NCBI GenBank assembly: GCA_002493325.1
Contig: DKYL01000055.1
Location: 923 to 10,373, forward strand
DNA from: Ruminococcaceae bacterium UBA7101
GTDB lineage: Bacteria > Bacillota > Clostridia > Oscillospirales > Acutalibacteraceae
Length of the DNA: 9,451 bases
Direction of reading: 5' to 3'
The notes below the pieces were generated by a model, which saw nothing but the letters and a program-made list of their open reading frames with translations, was not told the origin of the DNA and made no database searches. Below, piece after piece: positions 1-6,884 of this stretch. The number at the start of each line of letters is the position of its first letter. The stretch's first letter is position 1. The position numbers and the translations under genes were made by a program.

Positions 1-2574
1 TATCTTGAGGATCAGGATATGTGGTGGCTTTGCGGCATTTACAGAGAGGTTTATTTGTACGGCGAGTCAAAGGTGTGCCTTAGGGATTTCTATGTCAAAA
101 CGGATTTTGATGTTGATTTCAAGGATTCCGACTTAACACTTGATATGTTCATAAAAAATTATGACGGCACAAAAGGCAAGCTTACTGCCAAGGCAAAGCT
201 TATTGCTGATACAGGCAGGGAAATCGAGCTTGGCGATAAATCTGCTAAGCTTTCCCTTCGTGATGATAAGCTTACAATCAGCCAAAATGTTAAAGCACCT
301 AAAAAGTGGTCAGCTGAGCATCCGAATCTTTATACCCTTGTTATGACTCTTATTGTCAATGGTGAGGTTACAGTTGTTAAAACTTATCAGATAGGCTTTA
401 AGAAGGTTGAAATCAAGGGCGAAAAAATATTCTTCAATGGTATGCCGTTAATGCTTCACGGTGTTAACCGCCACGATTTTGACGGCGACTGCGGCTGGGC
501 AGTTCCGAGAGAGCGTTATGCCCAGGATCTTGATATTATGAAGCAGAATAATATCAATTCAATCCGTACCTCCCACTATCCGAACGACCCTTATTTTTAT
601 GAAATGTGTAATAAATACGGCTTTTATGTTATGGATGAATGTGAGGTAGAAAGCCATGGCGTACGCCGAAAGGGTGTACCCGGTTCTAACCCGATGTGGA
701 CAGGTCAGACGGTTGACCGAATGGAACGAATGGTGCTGCGTGACCGCAATAACCCATGTATCTTTATGTGGTCCCTTGGCAATGAAGCAGGTGACGGCTA
801 TAACTTTATGAAAATGAAGGAAGCAGCGCTTGCTCTTGATGACACACGTCAGTTTCATTATGAGGGTGATTTTGACCAGACAAAAAGTGATGTTATCTCA
901 CGTATGTATCCCACAGCAGATGTAATGGAAAAGCTCGGAAATAAGCAGGAGATTTCCATTTCCCTTTATGATAACATAGCAAATCAGCTTGCAGCAGACA
1001 GCAAACCCATCAAGCCTGAAATGTATGAGGGCAAGCCCATTCTGCTTTGTGAATATGCCCATTCTATGGAAAATTCACTGGGCAACTTTGATGAATACAT
1101 AGCTGATTTTGAAAAGTATGACAATATGTGCGGCGGCTTTATCTGGGATTTTGTTGATCAGGCACTTCACGTTAAGGATGAAAACGGTAAGGATAATTGG
1201 CTTTATGGTATTGACTTTGAAGGCAAGGAGCCTAAAAAGCTCATTGATATTCCCAACACCACGGCTATGACAGGCTCAAACAGAGCACTCTGTGCGAATG
1301 GTATAATCGGTGCCGACCGTGTTCCTCACCCGCAGATTCTGCAGGTTAAAAAAGGCTATCAGTATATTAAGTGTGAGGAATTTGATGTTAAAATCGGCAA
1401 ATTCAAGGTTAAAAATAAATACCTGTTTACCAATGTCAGTGCTTTCAAATGTAAGTGGGAGCTTAAGGCTGAGGGTGAGCTGATTGAAAACGGTGAGCTT
1501 GAAAAATTTGAATGTGAGCCGCTTTCGGAAACCTTTATAACACTGCCTTATTCCTATGACAGTATTCCGAAGGACAAAGAGGTTGTTCTTACCATAGGCT
1601 TTTATACAAAGAAAAAGACTCTTGGTCTTAAATCAAATTATGAGGTTTCATGGGATCAGTTTATTGTCAATGAAATGCCCCAGCCTGTTGCTCCTGAGAA
1701 TAAGGGCGATTTAACCTTTGAACAGAAGGGAAAAAGAGTTACCGTATATAATGACAAGGTTAAATTTGTCGTTAATAACGGCAGAATTGTCAGCTATCAG
1801 CTTGACGGAAGTGAACTGCTGCTTTCACCCATTGAGCCGAATTATTTCAGAGCTCTGACAGATAATGACATTGATTTTCTGAATTTCACACCGCAGTTTA
1901 CAAAGCTGCATCCGTTTTATATGTGGCAGAGGGCAACCAAGCATGCTTCAGCAGTCAAAACTGTTGCAAAAGCAGGTGCTGATAATACGGTTGAAATCAA
2001 TATTGCATACAGTACACAGGGACTAAAAAATTCTGTTGCCACCTTTAAGCTTTATCCGAACGGCAGAATTTATATTTATCACAGTGCAGTACCGAATGCA
2101 AATATGCTGAGATTTGGTTATAAAATGACCCTGCCTAAGGAAATGGAATATGTAACCTGGTACGGCAGAGGTCCGCTGCCAAGCTACTGTGACCGTAAAA
2201 CAGGTTATAAGATTGATAAGTATTCTTCAACCGTTACAGATATGGAATACCGCTATATGCGCCCTCAGGAGTCATCAAACAGGGCTGATGTTCGTTATTT
2301 CACGATTACAAATAAAAAGGGCAGGGGACTGAAATTTATTTCATATTTTGATGACCCGTTCAACTTTTCAGCTTATCATTACACAACAGACGGTCTTGAC
2401 AAGGCAACGCATATCAATAATATTCCATATGAGAATATTACAACCGTTAATATTGACCATATGCAGGTTGGCGTTGGCGGTGATCTTCCGGGTCAGGCAT
2501 TTGTCCGTGAGCCGTATTTAATGAAAAAAGGAGTTAAGCAGGCATATTCCTTTGTAATTGAGCCTGTTGAATAA
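1..2574 (+). CDS. lacZ: Beta-galactosidase, LacZ-type, glycoside hydrolase family 2 (5' end outside window)
   Basis: This enzyme hydrolyses terminal beta-galactosides such as lactose; no signal peptide can be judged because the start is missing. The frame is open from base 1 (YLEDQDMWW, the galactose-site segment of LacZ), so the ATG at 19 is internal. 857 residues are visible and roughly 180-200 N-terminal residues (sugar-binding domain) are probably missing, judging by E. coli LacZ. Window residue numbers: after an immunoglobulin-like domain the TIM barrel has HGVNRH, SHYPND and DECEVESHG. The acid/base Glu is E262 in WSLGNEAG (codon 784-786) and the nucleophile is E351 in LLCEYAH (codon 1051-1053). 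GGFIWDFVDQ and LCANG follow, then the C-terminal beta-sandwich with ALTDNDID and WYGRGP. Both catalytic Glu are intact. The residue matching E. coli W999 is not Trp (GGDLPG, 826-831). Family assignment is very sure; the true substrate is inferred. Confidence 0.95.
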   Translation, partial: YLEDQDMWWLCGIYREVYLYGESKVCLRDFYVKTDFDVDFKDSDLTLDMFIKNYDGTKGKLTAKAKLIADTGREIELGDKSAKLSLRDDKLTISQNVKAPKKWSAEHPNLYTLVMTLIVNGEVTVVKTYQIGFKKVEIKGEKIFFNGMPLMLHGVNRHDFDGDCGWAVPRERYAQDLDIMKQNNINSIRTSHYPNDPYFYEMCNKYGFYVMDECEVESHGVRRKGVPGSNPMWTGQTVDRMERMVLRDRNNPCIFMWSLGNEAGDGYNFMKMKEAALALDDTRQFHYEGDFDQTKSDVISRMYPTADVMEKLGNKQEISISLYDNIANQLAADSKPIKPEMYEGKPILLCEYAHSMENSLGNFDEYIADFEKYDNMCGGFIWDFVDQALHVKDENGKDNWLYGIDFEGKEPKKLIDIPNTTAMTGSNRALCANGIIGADRVPHPQILQVKKGYQYIKCEEFDVKIGKFKVKNKYLFTNVSAFKCKWELKAEGELIENGELEKFECEPLSETFITLPYSYDSIPKDKEVVLTIGFYTKKKTLGLKSNYEVSWDQFIVNEMPQPVAPENKGDLTFEQKGKRVTVYNDKVKFVVNNGRIVSYQLDGSELLLSPIEPNYFRALTDNDIDFLNFTPQFTKLHPFYMWQRATKHASAVKTVAKAGADNTVEINIAYSTQGLKNSVATFKLYPNGRIYIYHSAVPNANMLRFGYKMTLPKEMEYVTWYGRGPLPSYCDRKTGYKIDKYSSTVTDMEYRYMRPQESSNRADVRYFTITNKKGRGLKFISYFDDPFNFSAYHYTTDGLDKATHINNIPYENITTVNIDHMQVGVGGDLPGQAFVREPYLMKKGVKQAYSFVIEPVE

Positions 2575-2577
2575 CGT

Positions 2578-4506
2578 ATGAAAAGAGTTTTTGCATTTAT
2601 AGGTTTTACGGTTGCAATTACTCTTGTTGTACTTAATATTATTCCCTATCCTTTTGCAGGGCTTGTTTTATCCATAGCAGTGGTGCTTTTTATAGCATCA
2701 CTGCTTATTAAATTTACAAGGGACGGCAGGGTTATATGTGTTGTGCTCGGCAGTATTGTATTTGCCTGCACAATGTTCATTCTTGTTACAGACAGCAGTG
2801 TTGAGCCTGCCAAAAGCCTTGACAGCAAATCGGCTGATACTGTTTTTCAGATTGTTGATATACCCGAATATAATGAGGAAAGCAATACTTATACATATAT
2901 TGTTGAAACTGCAAAAATTGATATGATTGGCTCACCGCAGAAAATTAAGGTTTATCTTAAAAGTGATAAAAAGATAGATGCGGATTATTATGATACTGTT
3001 TCTTCCAACCTGTATTTTTATTCAGCAGGCGAAAATCCTTTTAAAAGCTACGGACTTTACGGTGACGGAATTTATGTTTGTGCACGGCTTAATGAAATTG
3101 GGGAGATTGTATCAAATTCGCATAAGCCTGTTAATTATTACTTTATTGAGCTGAGGGAGTATATTCAGTCAATACTGTTAAACAGTCTTTCAGGTGACAG
3201 TGCAGGCTTAAGCCTTGCACTCTTAACAGGCAGCAAAAGCTGTTTGTCACTTGAGGTGCAGAATAATTTCAGAATTTGCGGACTGAGCCATTATCTTGCG
3301 GTTTCAGGCTTTCATATATCACTGATAAGCTTTGGTGCTTATTATCTTATGAGGCTGATTAAAGTTCCGAAAGCTGTTAATACGTTTTTGTCCATGGCAG
3401 TAATGCTCGTTTACATAGGTGCTGCGGATTTTTCCAAATCCTCTGTGCGTGCCGCTATTATGCTTTCGGCTGTGCTTATTGCAAAGCTTGTCAGCAATAA
3501 AGCCGATACGCTCAATTCCTTAGGTCTTGCTGTGCTTATATTGTGCTTTAATCCCTTTGCGGTTACGGATGCAGGGGCAGTACTGACAGTCTGTGCAGTT
3601 CTCGGAATAACCGTTATATATAAAAATGTAATGAAAAGCATTAGGGTTAAAAATATTGTTTTGTTGTATATAACAAAAGGTGTAATTCTGTCATCGTCCG
3701 TTTTGCTTGCTGTTACACCGGTGCTTTATTTGTTTTTCGGCAGTGTCAGCGTTCTGAGCGTTATTCTGAATCTGCTTGCCGAACCGCTTATTACACTGCT
3801 CATCATTTCTGTTATTGTTTTCTGTTTCATTTACGGAGTACCTTTTATAACTGAATTTCAGGTATCGGTAATTCAGTTTTTATCAGATGTTCTTCTTAAT
3901 ATGATTGACTTCACCGCAAAGCATTTTGCCTTCCTTTTTCTTGATATTTCAGGTGAGATATTCGGCATTTCAATGTGTGCTGTTTTTATGCTTGCAGGTA
4001 TTATGCTGTTGATTAAAGGAAAGGTTATGATAAAAGAGTTTACAGCCTTCATCTGCATTGTAACAATTATTTCATCACTTGTTTTCTGCTATCAGCAGAA
4101 TCATACTGTAAGTGTCTATATCAGCAAAAACGGAGCTGTTATGGTTTATGACAAGGACTCGGCAGTTATTATCGGTCTTGACAGCAGATATGACAAATAC
4201 TATGCAGAGAATCTTGCCGATGAACGGGATACTGTTTATATTGACTGTGCTTTACATAAATCTATGGATTTAACAGAGAACGGGAATAAATATAAAATCA
4301 GTGACAAAATTGCTGTTTCACGTGCAGGGGAAATAATATATATCCATTCATTGGATAAAACCTTTAAAATTGCACAGTCCTGTGTTATAATAGGGAGCAA
4401 TAGGTTCAGCAGAACACTTGGCAAGGATTTTTACGGTGTACAATCAACGCTGATAACCTTCAGCGAAAATTCACAGCTTGTTGTAAGGAGGGGAACAGAT
4501 GGCTAA
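2578..4506 (+). CDS. comEC: ComEC/Rec2-family DNA internalization channel with degenerate C-terminal domain
   Basis: ComEC forms the membrane channel that carries single-stranded DNA into the cytoplasm during natural transformation. The 642-residue protein has three N-terminal membrane segments (about 4-22, 24-46, 52-71). A soluble region (about 75-190) fits the extracellular OB-fold domain. The polytopic Competence domain starts near 190, with the hallmark LTGSKSCLSLEVQNNFR then GLSHYLAVSGFH (216-246), SSVRAAIM (288-295) and TPVLYLFFGSVSVLS (380-394). The last membrane segment is about 487-504. The tail (506-642) begins with strands like those opening the metallo-beta-lactamase domain, but has no DVGQGD and no HxHxDH motif, and the protein is shorter than B. 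subtilis ComEC. The start is 3 nt after the beta-galactosidase stop with no convincing Shine-Dalgarno, so translation probably depends on coupling. It is followed by holA, a common comEC neighbour. Family sure; competence function uncertain. Confidence 0.9.
   Translation: MKRVFAFIGFTVAITLVVLNIIPYPFAGLVLSIAVVLFIASLLIKFTRDGRVICVVLGSIVFACTMFILVTDSSVEPAKSLDSKSADTVFQIVDIPEYNEESNTYTYIVETAKIDMIGSPQKIKVYLKSDKKIDADYYDTVSSNLYFYSAGENPFKSYGLYGDGIYVCARLNEIGEIVSNSHKPVNYYFIELREYIQSILLNSLSGDSAGLSLALLTGSKSCLSLEVQNNFRICGLSHYLAVSGFHISLISFGAYYLMRLIKVPKAVNTFLSMAVMLVYIGAADFSKSSVRAAIMLSAVLIAKLVSNKADTLNSLGLAVLILCFNPFAVTDAGAVLTVCAVLGITVIYKNVMKSIRVKNIVLLYITKGVILSSSVLLAVTPVLYLFFGSVSVLSVILNLLAEPLITLLIISVIVFCFIYGVPFITEFQVSVIQFLSDVLLNMIDFTAKHFAFLFLDISGEIFGISMCAVFMLAGIMLLIKGKVMIKEFTAFICIVTIISSLVFCYQQNHTVSVYISKNGAVMVYDKDSAVIIGLDSRYDKYYAENLADERDTVYIDCALHKSMDLTENGNKYKISDKIAVSRAGEIIYIHSLDKTFKIAQSCVIIGSNRFSRTLGKDFYGVQSTLITFSENSQLVVRRGTDG
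4485..4493 (+). promoter_or_regulatory. Strong ribosome binding site of holA inside the comEC 3' end
   Basis: AAGGAGGGG lies 7 nt (counted from AGGAGG, 4486-4491) before the holA ATG at 4499. It is the best Shine-Dalgarno in the window. It fixes the holA start and sits within the last codons of comEC, so holA can be translated independently of coupling. Confidence 0.85.
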
Positions 4507-5545
4507 GCTGAATGAACAGGGCATTAAAGAGCAAATTAAAAATTCAACCTTTTCCAACGCATATTTAATTTATGGCGAGGAGAGCTATCTTAAGGATTTT
4601 TATATTTCTCAGATTATAAAAAAGGTTATTGACCCTGCCTTTGATTCCTTCAATCTTCATCGCTTTGAGGGCAAGGATACAAGCCTTGACGATATTATCA
4701 AGGATGCACAGATGCTCCCTATGATGAGTGAATATAATCTTGTTTATGTACGCGATTATCCTGTTGAAAAATCAAAAAATGATATGGCTCTCATCAAGGA
4801 ATTTTTAGATGACGTGCCTGATACTACAATATTTATTCTCTGCTATGATTCACTTGCTGTCGATACAAAATCCGCAGCTTTCAGAAAGCTGATAACATAT
4901 TTTGACAATGCAGGTGCTGTTATTAATATGGAAAAAAGGAGCGAGCGTGAGGTTGCAAAGCTTCTGGTTTCAGGTGCAAAGCGCAGAAAAGCGACACTCA
5001 GCATGGATGATGCACAGTATCTTATTTCTGTTTCCGGCAATGATATGACGGTGCTTCTCAATGAGCTTGACAAGCTTTGCGGCTTTGTGCAGGGCGGTGT
5101 TATTACAAAAGAAATTATTGATAATATGGCAACGAAATGCCTTCAGGCTAAAATTTATGATTTATCAAAGGCGGTTGTCAGCGGCAATTCACAGCTTGCC
5201 TATAATGTGCTTGACGGTCTTTTTTATATGAAGGAGGACCCTGTCAGAATATCATCCATTATAATCGGTGTTTATGTTGATATGTATCGTGTAAAGTGTG
5301 CCAAAACTGCAGGACAGTCCTACAGCGATGTTGCGAAGCATTTTAATTATAAAAACAGAGAGTTTGCCCTGCGTAATGCGTCAAGGGATTGTGCAGAGAT
5401 GTCAGAGCAGCAGCTCAGAGCATCGCTTGACGTTATTGCCGAAACAGATGTTAAGTTGAAAAGCACAGCGATTGACAAGCGTCTGCTGCTTGAGGAGCTT
5501 GTTGTTAAGCTGATTATGATTGCGAGGGAAAACAGTTATGCTTAA
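4499..5545 (+). CDS. holA: DNA polymerase III subunit delta (clamp-loader wrench)
   Basis: HolA is the subunit of the replicative clamp loader that binds and opens the beta sliding clamp; it acts in the cytoplasm with DnaX and delta prime. The 348-residue length fits the family. The N-terminal AAA+-like domain opens with YLIYGEESYLKD (about 22-33), where other delta proteins have a similar 'YG-E-YL' segment; it lacks a Walker A motif, as delta does. LHRFEGKD and MLPMMSEYNLVYVRD follow. The C-terminal collar domain has the usual 'VVSGNSQLAYNVLDGL' and 'KEDPVRISSIIIGVYVDMYR' helices. The start overlaps comEC by 8 nt (ATGGCTAA) and has a strong Shine-Dalgarno. The comEC-holA order is widespread in Firmicutes and supports the call independently of sequence. 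An essential housekeeping gene, probably expressed from the upstream operon promoter. Confidence 0.93.
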   Translation: MAKLNEQGIKEQIKNSTFSNAYLIYGEESYLKDFYISQIIKKVIDPAFDSFNLHRFEGKDTSLDDIIKDAQMLPMMSEYNLVYVRDYPVEKSKNDMALIKEFLDDVPDTTIFILCYDSLAVDTKSAAFRKLITYFDNAGAVINMEKRSEREVAKLLVSGAKRRKATLSMDDAQYLISVSGNDMTVLLNELDKLCGFVQGGVITKEIIDNMATKCLQAKIYDLSKAVVSGNSQLAYNVLDGLFYMKEDPVRISSIIIGVYVDMYRVKCAKTAGQSYSDVAKHFNYKNREFALRNASRDCAEMSEQQLRASLDVIAETDVKLKSTAIDKRLLLEELVVKLIMIARENSYA

Positions 5546-6116
5546 AATCAAGGAGGCTGTTATTGTTGAGGGCAGGTATGATAAGCTGAAGCTCAGCAAT
5601 ATTCTTGATACTATGATTGTTGAAACCAATGGTTTCGGTATATATAATGATAAAGCTAAGCTTAAATTTATAAAAAAGCTTGCGGGTGAGCGCGGTATCA
5701 TTGTTCTTACGGACAGCGACCACAGCGGCTTTCAGATAAGGCATTATCTTTCCTCGGGCATTCCTAAGGATAAAATAAAGCATATTTATATACCTGACAT
5801 ATACGGCAAGGAAAAAAGAAAAAAAGAGCCCTCAAAGGAGGGTAAGCTCGGCGTTGAGGGTATGAGTGAAAAATTGCTGCTTGACCTGTTCAACAAAGCA
5901 GGTGTCAACAGTGAAAAGGTTATGGTTGAAAATCCTGTTACGCATTTTGATTTGTATGATATGGGCTTTTCGGGTACACCGAATGCTAAGGAAAATAAAA
6001 AAAAGCTGTTGAAGGCACTGGATTTGCCTGAGTTTCTTTCAACAAACTCGCTGCTTTCATACATAAATTCCGCAATGAGCAGGGATGATTTTGAATTGCT
6101 TGTAAGAGGTCTTTAA
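5538..6116 (+). CDS. rnmV: Ribonuclease M5 (5S rRNA maturase)
   Basis: RNase M5 cleaves both sides of precursor 5S rRNA in low-GC Gram-positives, on a complex with ribosomal protein L18. The 192-residue protein has an N-terminal TOPRIM domain: Glu11 in VIVEGRYD and the DxD pair D59/D61 in VLTDSDHSG. Next come a Lys-rich stretch (about 89-103) and the family-typical KLGVEGMS (103-110). The C-terminal domain has FSGTPNAKENKKKLLKAL (144-161). I chose the ATG at 5538 over a TTG in frame at 5520. The family begins right at 'IKEAVIVEG', GAGGG at 5524-5528 is well spaced for the ATG, and the resulting 8-nt overlap with holA (ATGCTTAA) copies the comEC/holA junction. Association of RNase M5 with comEC-holA in one string suggests co-transcription of replication and RNA-processing genes. 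A-rich runs at 5812-5825 encode the Lys stretch. Confidence 0.92.
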   Translation: MLKIKEAVIVEGRYDKLKLSNILDTMIVETNGFGIYNDKAKLKFIKKLAGERGIIVLTDSDHSGFQIRHYLSSGIPKDKIKHIYIPDIYGKEKRKKEPSKEGKLGVEGMSEKLLLDLFNKAGVNSEKVMVENPVTHFDLYDMGFSGTPNAKENKKKLLKALDLPEFLSTNSLLSYINSAMSRDDFELLVRGL

Positions 6117-6137
6117 TATTACAATATTGAAAGCTAA

Positions 6138-6160
6138 TTGTAAGAAAAACTTAAGAAATT
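6138..6160 (+). promoter_or_regulatory. Tandem VanR-box-like direct repeats, candidate autoregulatory operator
   Basis: Two copies of TAAGAAA (6141-6147 and 6152-6158) start 11 bp apart, one DNA turn, as expected for a dimer of an OmpR-type regulator bound head to tail. In 12-bp form they are TTGTAAGAAAAA (6138-6149) and ACTTAAGAAATT (6149-6160). From memory, the enterococcal VanR consensus is TCGTANGAAATT. Copy 1 matches most positions and copy 2 matches the 3' part. The site sits where the -35 element of the downstream -10 would be, which fits activation of a weak promoter by the VanR-like protein encoded next. Repeats and spacing are seen; the binding protein is inferred. Confidence 0.6.
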
Positions 6161-6163
6161 CTT

Positions 6164-6182
6164 TATAATCATTTGCTATAAT
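6164..6182 (+). promoter_or_regulatory. Two candidate -10 boxes of the response-regulator promoter
   Basis: Perfect TATAAT hexamers occur at 6164-6169 and 6177-6182. Neither has a good -35 hexamer at 16-18 bp; the position expected for the first (about 6141-6146, TAAGAA) is occupied by the direct repeats. The first is therefore preferred as an activator-dependent promoter; the second would place the start only a few bases before the ribosome binding site. No strong terminator separates this region from rnmV, so read-through from upstream is also possible. Confidence 0.5.
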
Positions 6183-6188
6183 TTTTTC

Positions 6189-6197
6189 AGAGGTGAT
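6189..6197 (+). promoter_or_regulatory. Ribosome binding site fixing the GTG start of the response regulator
   Basis: AGAGGTGAT is complementary over GAGGTGAT to the usual 3' end of 16S rRNA, and the GAGG core lies 7 nt before the GTG at 6201. This makes the GTG the start, which yields the conserved N-terminus MNILVVDDE. Confidence 0.8.
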
Positions 6198-6200
6198 AAG

Positions 6201-6884
6201 GTGAATATATTAGTAGTAGATGATGAAAAGGAAATTGCTGATTTGGTAGCCTTGATTTTAAAAAATCAAGGCTATAATGTATATAAATGCTACAGCTCTG
6301 CCAAAGCGCTTGAATGTATTGAAAACACGGTTCTTGATATGGCTATACTTGACGTTATGCTGCCGGAGATTGACGGCTTTGAGCTTTTGAAAAGGATAAG
6401 GGAAAAGTATACTTATCCTGTTATACTGCTTACTGCAAAGGTGGAAACCAATGATAAAATTGCAGGGCTTTCATTCGGTGCCGATGATTATATTACAAAG
6501 CCCTTTGAGCCTATTGAGCTTTTGTACAGAGTCAAAGCACAGTTAAGAAGATACACGGATTATGATGCAATCAATAATAAGGATGCATACAGTTATGGCG
6601 GTCTGTATCTCAATAAAAACGAGCATATCTGTACTCTTTATGATGAAAAAATCGATTTAACACCTACTGAATTTAAAATACTCTGGCATCTTTGTGAAAA
6701 CTCCGGCACTGTTGTTTCTGCAGAGGAGATTTTTGAAAAGGTGTGGAAAGAAAAATATCTGGACTGCAACAATACGGTTATGGTGCATATCAGAAGAATA
6801 AGGGAAAAGCTCGGCGAGCCTGCCAAAAATCCGAAATATATCAAAACCGTATGGGGAGTTGGATATAAGGTTGAAAAGGGATAA
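6201..6884 (+). CDS. VanR-like OmpR/PhoB-family response regulator
   Basis: A cytoplasmic transcription factor activated by phosphorylation from the kinase encoded next. Residues 1-117 are the receiver: acidic pair D7/D8 in VVDDEKEIADL, phospho-acceptor D51 in AILDVMLPEIDG, switch T78 in ILLTAK, and K100 in GADDYITKPF. Residues about 130-227 are the winged-helix DNA-binding domain: DLTPTEFKILWHLCENSG, NNTVMVHIRRIREKL and the C-terminal NPKYIKTVWGVGYKVEK. Many stretches match enterococcal VanR as I remember it (EIADLV, ALECI, TYP, GADDYITKPF, VKAQLRRY, LTPTEF, KYIKTVWGVGYK), so it belongs to the VanR branch, not generic PhoP. The 227-residue length is normal. It has a GTG start with a good ribosome binding site, a self-regulatory-looking operator upstream, and overlaps the kinase gene by 26 nt. 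No vancomycin-resistance effector gene is in the window, so its targets are unknown. Confidence 0.92.
   Translation: MNILVVDDEKEIADLVALILKNQGYNVYKCYSSAKALECIENTVLDMAILDVMLPEIDGFELLKRIREKYTYPVILLTAKVETNDKIAGLSFGADDYITKPFEPIELLYRVKAQLRRYTDYDAINNKDAYSYGGLYLNKNEHICTLYDEKIDLTPTEFKILWHLCENSGTVVSAEEIFEKVWKEKYLDCNNTVMVHIRRIREKLGEPAKNPKYIKTVWGVGYKVEKG
6247..6274. repeat. 13-bp perfect inverted repeat within the 5' coding part of the response regulator
   Basis: TAGCCTTGATTTT (6247-6259) and its exact reverse complement AAAATCAAGGCTA (6262-6274) are separated by 2 nt. In mRNA this would form a hairpin of about 11-12 pairs beginning roughly 46 nt after the GTG start. No T-run follows on either strand, so it is not a standard terminator. 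It encodes VALILKNQGY, a segment conserved in VanR-like proteins, so it may be partly fortuitous. Confidence 0.6.

Noticed and set aside
559..858. A 99-residue minus-strand open frame inside the beta-galactosidase
   Set aside because: It is antisense to the catalytic core of a clearly real GH2 gene and has no recognisable domain or ribosome binding site.
5402..5783. Two overlapping minus-strand frames (99 and 89 residues) across the holA/rnmV junction
   Set aside because: Both are shadows of well-supported plus-strand genes with conserved motifs.
6117..6132. Possible terminator after rnmV (AATATT repeats, CAATATTG)
   Set aside because: Short A/T-only palindromes without a GC stem or T-run; not a credible intrinsic terminator.
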